From Microbacterium pygmaeum (GTDB lineage Bacteria > Actinomycetota > Actinomycetes > Actinomycetales > Microbacteriaceae): 64,000 nucleotides of DNA. The notes under the pieces were generated by a model. It was not told the DNA's origin. It saw only the letters and a program-made list of their open reading frames with translations, and searched no databases. The position numbers and the translations under genes are program-made. The stretch covers positions 124,001 to 188,000 of the forward strand of contig NZ_LT629692.1 of assembly GCF_900100885.1 (NCBI RefSeq). Direction: 5' to 3'. This document shows positions 39,019 to 46,673 of the stretch, one piece after another. Positions within the stretch are counted from its first letter, which is position 1. Each line of letters starts with the position of its first letter.

Positions 39019-40233
39019 GTGTACGTCATCGTCGGAGTGACGGGCGGGATCGCCGCCTACAAGAGCGTGCAACTGGTGCGCCTTCTCGTGCTCGATAGTC
39101 ATGAGGTGCACGTGGTCCCGACCGAGGATGCGCTGCGCTTCGTGGGCATCCCCACCTGGGAGGCTCTCAGCCGCAATCCGGTCACCACCTCTGTGCACGA
39201 CGATGTCGCGAAAGTCCGGCACGTCGCGCTCGGCCAGGCGGCCGATCTGATCGTCGTGGCGCCCGCGACGGCGAACTTCCTCGCGAAGATGGCCGCCGGA
39301 CTCGCCGACGACCTGCTGGGTACGAGCCTACTCGCCACCACGGCACCGGTCGTGGTGGCACCGGCCATGCACACGGAGATGTGGCGGCACCCGGCCACTG
39401 CGCACAACATCGAGGTGCTCCGCGGGCGCGGGGTGCACGTCGTCGGCCCCGAGGACGGGCCGCTCACCGGCGGTGACGTCGGACCGGGCCGGATGACCGA
39501 GCCCGAGCGGATCCACGCCTTCGTCGCCGGCCTGCTCGGCCGTGCACGCGACCTCGCCGGCGTCCGGGTGGTCGTCACCGCCGGCGGCACGCGCGAGCCG
39601 ATCGACCCGGTGCGCTACATCGGCAACCGCTCCAGCGGTCGTCAGGGGGCTGCGGTCGCCCTCGCCGCGGCCGATCGCGGCGCGACCGTCACGCTGATCG
39701 CCGCGCACGTCGAGACCGACGCGGTCCTGCCCGCGAGCGCGCACCCCGGCATCGACGTGGTCCGCGCGGAGACCGCGGAGCAGCTCGCGAAGGCCGTCGC
39801 CGCGCACGCCGTCGAGGCGGACGTCGTGGTGATGGCGGCGGCCGTCGCCGACTACCGCGTGGCCGAGGCATCCGATCGCAAGCTCACCAAGGAGGAGACG
39901 GGCGGCCAGCTCACCCTGTCGCTCGTGGCGACGACCGACATCCTCGCCGGGCTCGTGGCGGCGCGACCGGACGGTCAGACGATCGTCGGCTTCGCCGCGG
40001 AGACCGAGACGGATGCCGCCAAGCTCCGCGAACGCGCACGTCGCAAGCGCCGGCGCAAGGGAGTCGACCTCCTCGCAGTGAACGAGGTCGGGTGGGAGAA
40101 GGGTTTCGAGTCCGCCGACAACGAGCTGATGTTCCTCGGGTCCGCAGACGAGGTGATCGGCTCGGCGTCCGGGACAAAGCGCGAGGTCGCCGACGCCCTG
40201 TGGGACGCGGTGCGCAGCATCCGTCTGCCCTGA
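39019..40233 (+). CDS. coaBC: Bifunctional phosphopantothenoylcysteine decarboxylase/synthetase
   Basis: 404 aa from GTG 39019, which gives the canonical VGVTGGIAAYKSVQLVR start. The CoaC part (residues 1-180) carries the FMN-binding ATANFLAKMAAGLADDLL and VAPAMHTEMW with the active-site His. The CoaB part (from about residue 190) has VVVTAGGTREPIDPVRYIGNRSSG and KLTKEE. It catalyses two successive steps of coenzyme A synthesis, ligation of cysteine to phosphopantothenate and decarboxylation. Monocistronic. Confidence 0.95.
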   Translation: MYVIVGVTGGIAAYKSVQLVRLLVLDSHEVHVVPTEDALRFVGIPTWEALSRNPVTTSVHDDVAKVRHVALGQAADLIVVAPATANFLAKMAAGLADDLLGTSLLATTAPVVVAPAMHTEMWRHPATAHNIEVLRGRGVHVVGPEDGPLTGGDVGPGRMTEPERIHAFVAGLLGRARDLAGVRVVVTAGGTREPIDPVRYIGNRSSGRQGAAVALAAADRGATVTLIAAHVETDAVLPASAHPGIDVVRAETAEQLAKAVAAHAVEADVVVMAAAVADYRVAEASDRKLTKEETGGQLTLSLVATTDILAGLVAARPDGQTIVGFAAETETDAAKLRERARRKRRRKGVDLLAVNEVGWEKGFESADNELMFLGSADEVIGSASGTKREVADALWDAVRSIRLP

Positions 40234-40236
40234 ATC

Positions 40237-40899
40237 TCAGATCGCCTCGATGACCTCCCGCTCGCCGGGAACCGCGTCCTGCACGATGACGCCGTCGGTG
40301 AGCCGGCGATATCGACGGAACGCGATCGGCACACCGCGCGCGGTGGTCCAGTCGAGCGAGTCGGTGGCCTGCACGTGCACACAGGGCTCCGTGCTGTTGC
40401 CGGAGTTGCCGCACGCCGCGAGCGGTTCACCCACGGCGACCGTGTCGCCGAGGCGCACACGGAGGCTGCCGCGACGCAGATGCACGAGTCCGACGAACGG
40501 TCCGCCGGGCGCCGGCGCGATCACGACGTGATTGCCGGCGATCGCGGCGACACCCTGCCGCACCCGATCCGCCTGGCCGAGCAGATACGGCAGGAGGGTC
40601 AGCGGCGAGCGCCGGCCGACGTGGTCCGGCTCGCCGTCGTGCACCGCGACGACGGCGCCGGCAAGCGGCGCGAGGATCGCTCGTCCGAATCCGGCGAAGG
40701 TCTCCGGCGCCTCCGAGGCGAATCGCGAGCGCCAGGTGTTCGGCGCGGAGCGCCCGCTCTCGTCGACCCCGACAAAGTCGATCGCGTACGTGATGCCGAA
40801 CAGGTCCGTGCCGTGGCTGGGCACCCGGCGGGCGGGGCTCATCTCGGCCCGCCATCGCCCGGTGAACGGCAGCTCGAGCAGCACCGCGGGTTCCGGCAT
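40237..40899 (-). CDS. M23 (LytM) family metallopeptidase without signal peptide
   Basis: 220 aa from ATG 40899; CACAAT (40906-40911, minus) is 6 nt upstream. The zinc-site pattern is SHGTDLFGITYAIDF with H and D, then VHVQATDSLDW. The barrel core GNHVVIAPAPGG and GDTVAVGEPLAACGNSGNS matches the M23/biotinyl-like fold. No signal peptide or membrane helix is visible, which is unusual for a wall hydrolase; the substrate is therefore uncertain. Convergent with coaBC. Confidence 0.85.
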   Translation of the reverse strand: MPEPAVLLELPFTGRWRAEMSPARRVPSHGTDLFGITYAIDFVGVDESGRSAPNTWRSRFASEAPETFAGFGRAILAPLAGAVVAVHDGEPDHVGRRSPLTLLPYLLGQADRVRQGVAAIAGNHVVIAPAPGGPFVGLVHLRRGSLRVRLGDTVAVGEPLAACGNSGNSTEPCVHVQATDSLDWTTARGVPIAFRRYRRLTDGVIVQDAVPGEREVIEAI

Positions 40900-41006
40900 C
40901 CTCCCATTGTGCGCATCCGAGCGTCCGCGAAACAGGGGCGTGTCAAGGGCCGTGCGGCCGGTTCCGCCACGGCATAGCCTCGATCCGCACGTCGGGAGGA
41001 GCAGTC

Positions 41007-41483
41007 ATGGGTCGAGCGCGCAGAAGCGCCGTGCGCATCGGTGCGCTGCTGCTGGTCGCAGCCTGCCTCACCGCCTGCACCTCGATCCCCCGCGACCCCG
41101 ACGGCACGCTCGAGGAGGTCACCGGTGCGACGCTGCACGCGGGCGCGTCGGTGAGCGGGCGGCTGGTGACGGATGCCGGCGGTCAGCCCGCCGGACCCCT
41201 CGTCGACCTCGTGGACGGGTTCGCCGACAGCATCGGCGCCGAAGTCGAATGGTCGCTCGGCAGCGAGGAGGATCTCGTGACCGGGCTCGAAGACGGGGAC
41301 CTCGACATCGCCGTCGGCGGGATGACCTCCGGTACTCCATGGATCGACCGCGCCGGCATGACACGCGGCTATCCGGGGATCGCAGGCTCCGACGGCCGCG
41401 ACATCGTGATGCTCGTGCCGCTGGGCGAGAACGCGCTGCTCAGCGCGCTGGAGACCTACCTCGATGCGGAGGTCTCCTCGTGA
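41007..41483 (+). CDS. Small lipoprotein resembling half of a solute-binding protein
   Basis: 158 aa from ATG 41007, with GGGAGGAG upstream. A signal peptide ends in the lipobox LTAC. The rest (VSGRLVTDAGGQPAGPLVDLVDGFADSIGAEVEWSL, then EEDLVTGLEDGDLDIAVGGMT) looks like the first lobe of a family 3 solute-binding protein, which is normally about 250 aa. The second lobe is absent. Its last codons overlap the CDF transporter start (GTGA), so it may be an accessory or sensor lipoprotein for that transporter. Confidence 0.75.
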   Translation: MGRARRSAVRIGALLLVAACLTACTSIPRDPDGTLEEVTGATLHAGASVSGRLVTDAGGQPAGPLVDLVDGFADSIGAEVEWSLGSEEDLVTGLEDGDLDIAVGGMTSGTPWIDRAGMTRGYPGIAGSDGRDIVMLVPLGENALLSALETYLDAEVSS

Positions 41484-42469
41484 GCACGACACCGGGTCTG
41501 AAGACGCTGGGGCGCACCGACCTGCCGCCCGAGCAGCAGGTGGCGCTGCGCAGAGCCATCCGGCTCGAGTGGATCACGATCGGCTACACCGCGGTGACGA
41601 TCGTCCTGATCGCGCTGGTCGTGGGCAACTCGCAGGCGATGAAGACGGCATGGATCGAAGACATGCTCTCCCTCGTCCCGCAGATCGCGTTCCTGATCGC
41701 GCTCCTGCTGATCCGCAGGCCGCCGTCGCGGCGGTTCCCATACGGCCTGCACCGCTCGATGGGGATCGGGCACCTCGTAGCCGGCCTCGCCCTCCTGATC
41801 ATCGGCGGCAACCTCGCCATCGAAGCGGTCACCGGCCTGGTCGCGCAGGATCATCCGACGATCGGAACCGTGCAGATCTTCGGCCAGACGATCTGGCTCG
41901 GCTGGCTGATGGTCGCGACGATGCTCCTGGTGATCATCGGGCCGTTCTTCTACGGACCGGCCAAGCTCAAGGTCGCGCCGGTCCTGCACAACAAGGTCCT
42001 CTTCGCCGACGGCGACATGGCGAAGGCCGACTGGCAGACCACCGTCGCCTCGATCGTCGGCGTGCTGGGCATCGGGCTGGGCCTGTGGTGGCTGGACGGG
42101 GCCGCCGCGCTGTTCATCTCGATCGGCATCGTCTGGGACGGCGTGAAGAACACCCGCGCGGCGATCATCGATCTGATGGACGAACGCGCGCGGACGTACG
42201 ACGGCAAACACCCGCATCCGCTCCTGGCTGACGTCGTCCGCGAGTTGGAGTCTCTGCCCTGGGTGGCCGAAGCGGCGGTGCGCATGCGCGACATGGGCCA
42301 GGTGTTCCACGTGGAGGCGTTCGTGGTGCCGCGCCGCCGTCGTGTCGCCGTCGACGAGATCGAGGCGGCGCGACAGCTGATCACGGAGATGGACTGGAAG
42401 GTGCAGGACGTCGTGGTCGTCGTCGTGCCCTCGCTGCCGGACGAGGCCGCCCGTGCCGGACGGTCGTAA
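41480..42469 (+). CDS. Cation diffusion facilitator-like transporter
   Basis: 329 aa from GTG 41480, coupled to the lipoprotein by a 4-nt overlap and preceded by GGAGGT. About six transmembrane helices, with acidic residues in TM2 (WIEDMLSLVPQ) and TM5 (LFADGDMAKADWQTT) at the places of the CDF metal site. The C-terminal cytosolic domain (residues 245-325) is the usual CDF ferredoxin-like regulator. Metal specificity cannot be read. Expected role: efflux of Zn2+, Mn2+ or Fe2+. Confidence 0.85.
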   Translation: MSTTPGLKTLGRTDLPPEQQVALRRAIRLEWITIGYTAVTIVLIALVVGNSQAMKTAWIEDMLSLVPQIAFLIALLLIRRPPSRRFPYGLHRSMGIGHLVAGLALLIIGGNLAIEAVTGLVAQDHPTIGTVQIFGQTIWLGWLMVATMLLVIIGPFFYGPAKLKVAPVLHNKVLFADGDMAKADWQTTVASIVGVLGIGLGLWWLDGAAALFISIGIVWDGVKNTRAAIIDLMDERARTYDGKHPHPLLADVVRELESLPWVAEAAVRMRDMGQVFHVEAFVVPRRRRVAVDEIEAARQLITEMDWKVQDVVVVVVPSLPDEAARAGRS

Positions 42470-42529
42470 CGCACCGTCATGCAGTGTCATAGAGGGCACG
42501 GCTTCGCACCCGACTCGGCGCATCGCGCG

Positions 42530-42535
42530 TACGGT
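42530..42535 (+). promoter_or_regulatory. -10 box TACGGT of the flavin reductase gene
   Basis: TACGGT ends 6 nt before ATG 42542 (leaderless). Confidence 0.5.
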
Positions 42536-42541
42536 CGAGGT

Positions 42542-43135
42542 ATGACTTCTCTGCCTGCGGCCGGCGCCGACGATCGATCCGAGAGCGGCGACCGGGTGCT
42601 CGAGCCGGTGCGCGGGCTCGGCGCGTCGCTGTCGGCGGACGAGTTCAAGGCGCTGTTCCGCGGCCACCCTGGGGGCGTCGCGGTCATCACCGCGTACGGA
42701 CCCGACGGCCCGGTGGCCCTCACCGCGACCTCGGTCGCCTCCGTGAGCGCCGAGCCCCCGCTGCTCATCTTCTCCATCTCGGCGCTGTCCTCCGCGACCC
42801 CGACGATCTCCAACGCCGAGAGCATCGTCGTGCACCTGCTCGACGCCGATGACCTGCACCTGGCGAAGCTCGGCGCCACCAGCGGCGTGGACCGCTTCGG
42901 CGACGAGTCGTCCTGGACCCGGCTGCCGACGGGCGAGCCGGTGTACCTGGGCGTGCGCGCGTGGGTGCGGTGCGTGATCGTCAACCGGATGGATGCCGGT
43001 GGTTCGACGGTCATCGCCGCGCACGCCGTGCAGGCGAGCATCGGCCGTGACATCGAGCCCGGCCAGACCGGCAACGCGCTCGTGCACCACAACCGCACGT
43101 GGCACCGGCTGGGCGAGCACTCGCGCCTGGACTGA
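42542..43135 (+). CDS. Flavin reductase family protein
   Basis: 197 aa. The FMN-binding split barrel is shown by GVAVITAYGPDGPVALTATSVASVSAEPPLLIFSIS, which is cut here as the usual FRP-like start, then HLLDADDLHLAKLGA. It would reduce FMN/FAD with NAD(P)H and could feed the DszA-type monooxygenase encoded 1.5 kb downstream. Forty N-terminal residues are extra and low in structure. It lies on the same strand 77 nt before the leader ORF of the sulfur operon. Confidence 0.88.
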   Translation: MTSLPAAGADDRSESGDRVLEPVRGLGASLSADEFKALFRGHPGGVAVITAYGPDGPVALTATSVASVSAEPPLLIFSISALSSATPTISNAESIVVHLLDADDLHLAKLGATSGVDRFGDESSWTRLPTGEPVYLGVRAWVRCVIVNRMDAGGSTVIAAHAVQASIGRDIEPGQTGNALVHHNRTWHRLGEHSRLD

Positions 43136-43200
43136 CCGGCCCCGCGGGCGCGCATGTTTCCGTCCGTAACGGGCGACGCGCGCTGAGGGCACGGGCGACG

Positions 43201-43206
43201 TAGTCT
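43201..43206 (+). promoter_or_regulatory. -10 box TAGTCT preceding the leader ORF
   Basis: TAGTCT ends 6 nt before ATG 43213, so transcription probably begins at the first codon of the 18-aa leader ORF. Confidence 0.5.
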
Positions 43207-43212
43207 CCCTCC

Positions 43213-43269
43213 ATGCCCGTACGACAGCACACCCTCGCACCCGGCGCTCCGGCGCGCTCCGCCCGATGA
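43213..43269 (+). CDS. Candidate 18-aa leader peptide upstream of the sulfur operon
   Basis: MPVRQHTLAPGAPARSAR followed by TGA, which overlaps the ATG of the sulfhydrylase gene by 4 nt. It is supported by the TAGTCT box at leaderless spacing and lacks any alternative ribosome site for the next gene, so translation of the sulfhydrylase would depend on leader translation. Too short for codon statistics. No cysteine codons are present, unlike the Cys-rich leader peptides described in actinobacteria. Confidence 0.5.
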   Translation: MPVRQHTLAPGAPARSAR

Positions 43270-44606
43270 GCGCCGCGGAAGAGACCGCCGGCGAAACCCT
43301 CGGCTTCGCGACCCGTCAGATCCACGCCGGCGCCGAACTGGGCGACCGGCATCACGCGCGCGCAACGCCGATCTATCTGACGGCGGGCTTCGTCTTCGAT
43401 GACTTCGAGCAGGCGAACGACCGGTTCGCCCAGCCGGACGACGGCTACAGCTACACCCGCGTGGGAAACCCCACCAACGCCGCGGTCGAGCGGCGCATCG
43501 CCGACCTGGAAGGCGGGTCCGGCGCGCTCCTGCTCGGCAGCGGCCAGGCGGCCGTGGCCACCGCAGTCCTCGCACTCGCGGCATCCGGCGACCACATCGT
43601 CTCGGCAGCCAGCATCTACGAGGGCTCGCGCGAGCTGTTCCGCGACAACTTCGCGCGCCTCGGGATCGAGTCCTCCTTCGTCGCCGACGCCAACGACCCC
43701 GCGCAGTGGGAGGCCGCCATCCGGCCCGAGACCCGGGCGCTGTTCGCCGAGTCGATCCCGAACCCCAAGAACGACGTGCTCGACATCGCCGCCGTCGCGG
43801 CGGTCGCCCGGCGCCACGGCATCCCGCTCCTCATCGACAACACGCTCGCCACGCCCTACCTGCTGCGCCCGCTCGAGCACGGCGCCGACATCGTCATCCA
43901 CTCGGCCAGCAAGTTCCTCGCCGGGCACGGCACGGTCCTTGGCGGCGTGATCGTCGACGGCGGCCGGTTCGACTGGGGCGCCGAGCCCGACCGGTTCCCG
44001 CACCTCGCACGGGATCCCCGCGCCGACGGGCGGACGTTCGTCGAGCGCGCCGGCCGTGCCGCGTTCCTCTCATACGCGCGGTCGGTCATCGCGATGCGCC
44101 AGGGTCCGGTCCCCTCCCCGTTCAACGCGTTCTTCATCCTGCAGGGCATCGAGACCCTGTCGCTGCGCGTCCAGCGCCACTCGGAGTCGGCGCTGCGGAT
44201 CGCCCAGTGGCTCGAAGCACACCCGGCGATCGAGTCGGTCGATTACAGCGGCCTGGCCTCGAGCCCGCACCGTGCGCTCGCCGAGCGCTACCTGCCGCTC
44301 GGGCAGGGCTCGGTGTTCTCCTTCACGCTCCGCGGCGGTCTGCCGGCCGCGCGGACCCTTGTGGACTCCGTCCGGCTGTTCACCCGGATGACCCACCTCG
44401 GCGACGTGCGCTCGCTGGTGCTGCACCCCGGGACCACGACGCACGTGAACCGCTCGGAGGAGGATCGCCTCGCCGCCGGAATCGGCCCGGGGCTTTTGCG
44501 AATCTCGATCGGACTCGAAGACGTCGACGACCTCATCGCGGACCTCGACCGGGCGCTGTCGGCCGTCGCGGCCGCAGAGCTCCTGGAGCGGGCGGGCATC
44601 CGATGA
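43266..44606 (+). CDS. O-acetylhomoserine aminocarboxypropyltransferase-type PLP enzyme
   Basis: 446 aa. The PLP lysine is in VIHSASKFLAGHGTVLGG; other family blocks are YSYTRVGNPTNAAVERRIADLEGG, SIPNPKNDVLDIAAVA and THLGDVRSLVLHPGTTTH. It uses O-acetylhomoserine and sulfide (or methanethiol) to make homocysteine (or methionine). Its end overlaps the DszA-like gene by 4 nt, so the pair probably recovers sulfur released by the monooxygenase. Confidence 0.92.
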   Translation: MSAAEETAGETLGFATRQIHAGAELGDRHHARATPIYLTAGFVFDDFEQANDRFAQPDDGYSYTRVGNPTNAAVERRIADLEGGSGALLLGSGQAAVATAVLALAASGDHIVSAASIYEGSRELFRDNFARLGIESSFVADANDPAQWEAAIRPETRALFAESIPNPKNDVLDIAAVAAVARRHGIPLLIDNTLATPYLLRPLEHGADIVIHSASKFLAGHGTVLGGVIVDGGRFDWGAEPDRFPHLARDPRADGRTFVERAGRAAFLSYARSVIAMRQGPVPSPFNAFFILQGIETLSLRVQRHSESALRIAQWLEAHPAIESVDYSGLASSPHRALAERYLPLGQGSVFSFTLRGGLPAARTLVDSVRLFTRMTHLGDVRSLVLHPGTTTHVNRSEEDRLAAGIGPGLLRISIGLEDVDDLIADLDRALSAVAAAELLERAGIR

Positions 44607-45925
44607 CCAAGCAGCAGCATTTCGGCTGGTTCCTCTCCCGCGGCTTCGGGCCTCACGGGTGGGCGCGCCCGTACTACGAGTGGAACTACCCGTGGCAGAA
44701 GCCGGGCCTCTACCAGGACAGTGCGCGCACGCTCGAGCAGGCCGGGTTCGACTTCGTCCTCATCGAGGACGCGCTGTCGGTCGGCATCAGCCCGGAGACC
44801 CTCGATCTGCGGGTCCGCAAGGCGTACGGCGGGCCGAAGCACGACCCGTGGACCCTCGCGCCCTACCTGTTCGCTGCCACTGAGCACCTGGGCGTGATCC
44901 CGACGGCGAACCCCGCGGGGTGGCATCCGTACACCGCGGCCCGGCAGTTCGCGTCGCTGCAGCACCTGTCCAGCGGGCGCCTCGGCCTGAATGTCGTGAC
45001 CGACGTGGGTTCGGCGCATCACTTCGGCCAGGAGCGGCTGCCGCACGACCGCGCCTACGACCGCGCTCAGGAGTGGCTCGACGCCCTGCGCCTCCTCTGG
45101 CGCAGCTGGGACGAGGGCGCGCTGATCGCCGACCCCGAGACGCAGATCTACGCCGACGGCTCGAAGATCCGCGCGGTCCAGCACCGCGGCGAGTACTGGT
45201 CCTTCGACGGACCGCTCAACGCCGAGCCCCTGCCGTTCGAGCCGGTCGTCGCCTCGCCCGGGGGCTCGCCCCGCGGCATCCGCTTCGCCGGAGAGAACTC
45301 CGAGATCCAGCTCGCGCTGTCCAACCTCGACGTCGACGCGGTCCGCGCGTATCGCGAGAAGGTGCGCGCCGACGCGGTCGAGCACGGCCGGGATCCGTCG
45401 TCGATCAAGACCATGTTCGTCTTCAAGCCCATCGTCGCCTCGTCGGTCGAAGAGGCCGATCGCATCGTCGCCGCCTCTGCAGACCCGGACGAGGCCGCGC
45501 TGCTCGCGGTCGCCGAGGCCTGGTCGAGCGATCTGGAGACCGACCTGACGAGCCTGGACCTGGATCGCCCGCTGAACCCCGAGATCTTCGGCCAGCACGT
45601 CTCGCAGGGCACGATCAAGGGTCTGCGGGGCCGCTTCGACTCGTTCGAGGGCGTGCCGTTCCGCCAGATCCTCGCCGGCAAGGCCCGCCTCGGGCGGATC
45701 GGCGACGGCATCAGCGGCACCGTCGGCACTGCGGACGAGCTCGCCGACGTGATCGAGGCGCTCGGAGACGACGCCGACAACGACGGCCTCATCTTCTCCG
45801 GCGATCTGCACCCGGTGACGCTGCACAAGGCGCTGGACGAGCTCGTGCCGATCCTGCGGCGCCGCGGCATCCTGCGCACCGAGTTCGCCGGCGGAGGACT
45901 TCGGGGCAACCTCGACGCGTTCTGA
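44603..45925 (+). CDS. NtaA/SnaA/DszA-type FMN-dependent monooxygenase
   Basis: 440 aa from ATG 44603. Family pattern: an extended luciferase-like barrel with DFVLIEDALS, LGVIPTANPAGWHPYTAARQFASLQHLS and GRLGLNVVTDVGSAHHFGQERLPHD. Family members oxidise chelators or organosulfur compounds with FMNH2 supplied by a separate reductase. Coupled to the sulfhydrylase, a role in scavenging sulfur from organosulfur compounds is likely. A 28-bp stem hairpin follows the stop. Confidence 0.9.
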   Translation: MTKQQHFGWFLSRGFGPHGWARPYYEWNYPWQKPGLYQDSARTLEQAGFDFVLIEDALSVGISPETLDLRVRKAYGGPKHDPWTLAPYLFAATEHLGVIPTANPAGWHPYTAARQFASLQHLSSGRLGLNVVTDVGSAHHFGQERLPHDRAYDRAQEWLDALRLLWRSWDEGALIADPETQIYADGSKIRAVQHRGEYWSFDGPLNAEPLPFEPVVASPGGSPRGIRFAGENSEIQLALSNLDVDAVRAYREKVRADAVEHGRDPSSIKTMFVFKPIVASSVEEADRIVAASADPDEAALLAVAEAWSSDLETDLTSLDLDRPLNPEIFGQHVSQGTIKGLRGRFDSFEGVPFRQILAGKARLGRIGDGISGTVGTADELADVIEALGDDADNDGLIFSGDLHPVTLHKALDELVPILRRRGILRTEFAGGGLRGNLDAF

Positions 45926-45935
45926 GCCGAGGCCT

Positions 45936-45997
45936 CCCCACTTGACCCAATCGGCCCCTTCCCCGCGCCGGGAAGGGGCCGATCGGGTCAAGTGGGG
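45936..45997. terminator. Very long near-perfect hairpin after the sulfur operon
   Basis: Arms of 28 nt (45936-45963 and 45970-45997) pair with a single mismatch around a 6-nt loop. The arms begin CCCCACTTGACCC and end GGGTCAAGTGGGG. There is no T-tract. It acts presumably as a terminator, but the stem is far longer than needed. Confidence 0.7.
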
Positions 45998-46008
45998 GTG
46001 GGGGTGCG

Positions 46009-46014
46009 TACGAT
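46009..46014 (+). promoter_or_regulatory. -10 box TACGAT of the GIY-YIG gene
   Basis: TACGAT ends 6 nt before GTG 46021 and lies directly after the long hairpin. Confidence 0.5.
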
Positions 46015-46020
46015 CGCCGC

Positions 46021-46584
46021 GTGCCCCACAACAGGTCCTGCCTCGCGGCGAGCGCGGAATGCCGCGGTGCGGTGGCGGATGCCGCACCGCTCGCACTGTG
46101 CGAACTGCACTACGCCGTGGCCGGCGACTGGAATGCGCGGTCCTCCGGCCTCGTCGACGCGCTGCCCGCGCCCTGCCGCCTGTGCGGCTCATCGCTGGGC
46201 GTGCGCTTCCCGTCGGGCTGGCTCTGCGCCGAGTGCGAGTGGCGGCACGGTGACATCGTCGACGCAGAGCTCGCACCCCCGCGCCTGGACATCGTCTACT
46301 ACCTGCGCTACGCCGACCGCGTGAAGATCGGGACGACGGCGAACCCACGGCAGCGGCTGGCCGCCATCATGCACGAGGAGGTGCTGGCGTTCGAGCGGGG
46401 GGATCGGATGCTGGAGCGCCGACGTCACGCGCAGTTCGCGCTCGAGCGGTACGAGCGGACCGAGTGGTTCCGGCTCTCGGATCGGATCCTCGAGCATGTC
46501 GACGCGCTCCGCGGGGGCACCGCCGACCCGTGGGCGGCGCTCGCCCGATGGCGGAGCCGCGCGGCGGCCGCGACGCTGACCTGA
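46021..46584 (+). CDS. Zinc-ribbon protein with GIY-YIG-like (T5orf172-type) domain
   Basis: 187 aa from GTG 46021. The N-terminal half has Cys pairs CRLCG and CAEC that suggest a zinc ribbon. The C-terminal half reads IVYYLRYADRVKIGTTANPRQRL, then RRRHAQFALERYERTEWFRLSD, close to the GIY-YIG nuclease pattern in which the first Y and the KIG/R region belong to the active site. The family includes endonucleases and phage-linked proteins. Substrate unknown. Confidence 0.75.
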   Translation: MPHNRSCLAASAECRGAVADAAPLALCELHYAVAGDWNARSSGLVDALPAPCRLCGSSLGVRFPSGWLCAECEWRHGDIVDAELAPPRLDIVYYLRYADRVKIGTTANPRQRLAAIMHEEVLAFERGDRMLERRRHAQFALERYERTEWFRLSDRILEHVDALRGGTADPWAALARWRSRAAAATLT

Positions 46585-46636
46585 CCGGCACTCCTACCAG
46601 ATGCGGCCTGCCAGCGGGAGCACGGCGCCGCCGCTC

Positions 46637-46642
46637 TAGGCT
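46637..46642 (+). promoter_or_regulatory. -10 box TAGGCT of the acyl-CoA ligase gene
   Basis: TAGGCT lies 31 nt before ATG 46674, which has its own GAGGAG site, so this transcript carries a short leader. Confidence 0.45.
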
Positions 46643-46673
46643 GGAACTCCGCGCCGACAGCGAGGAGCTGGGC

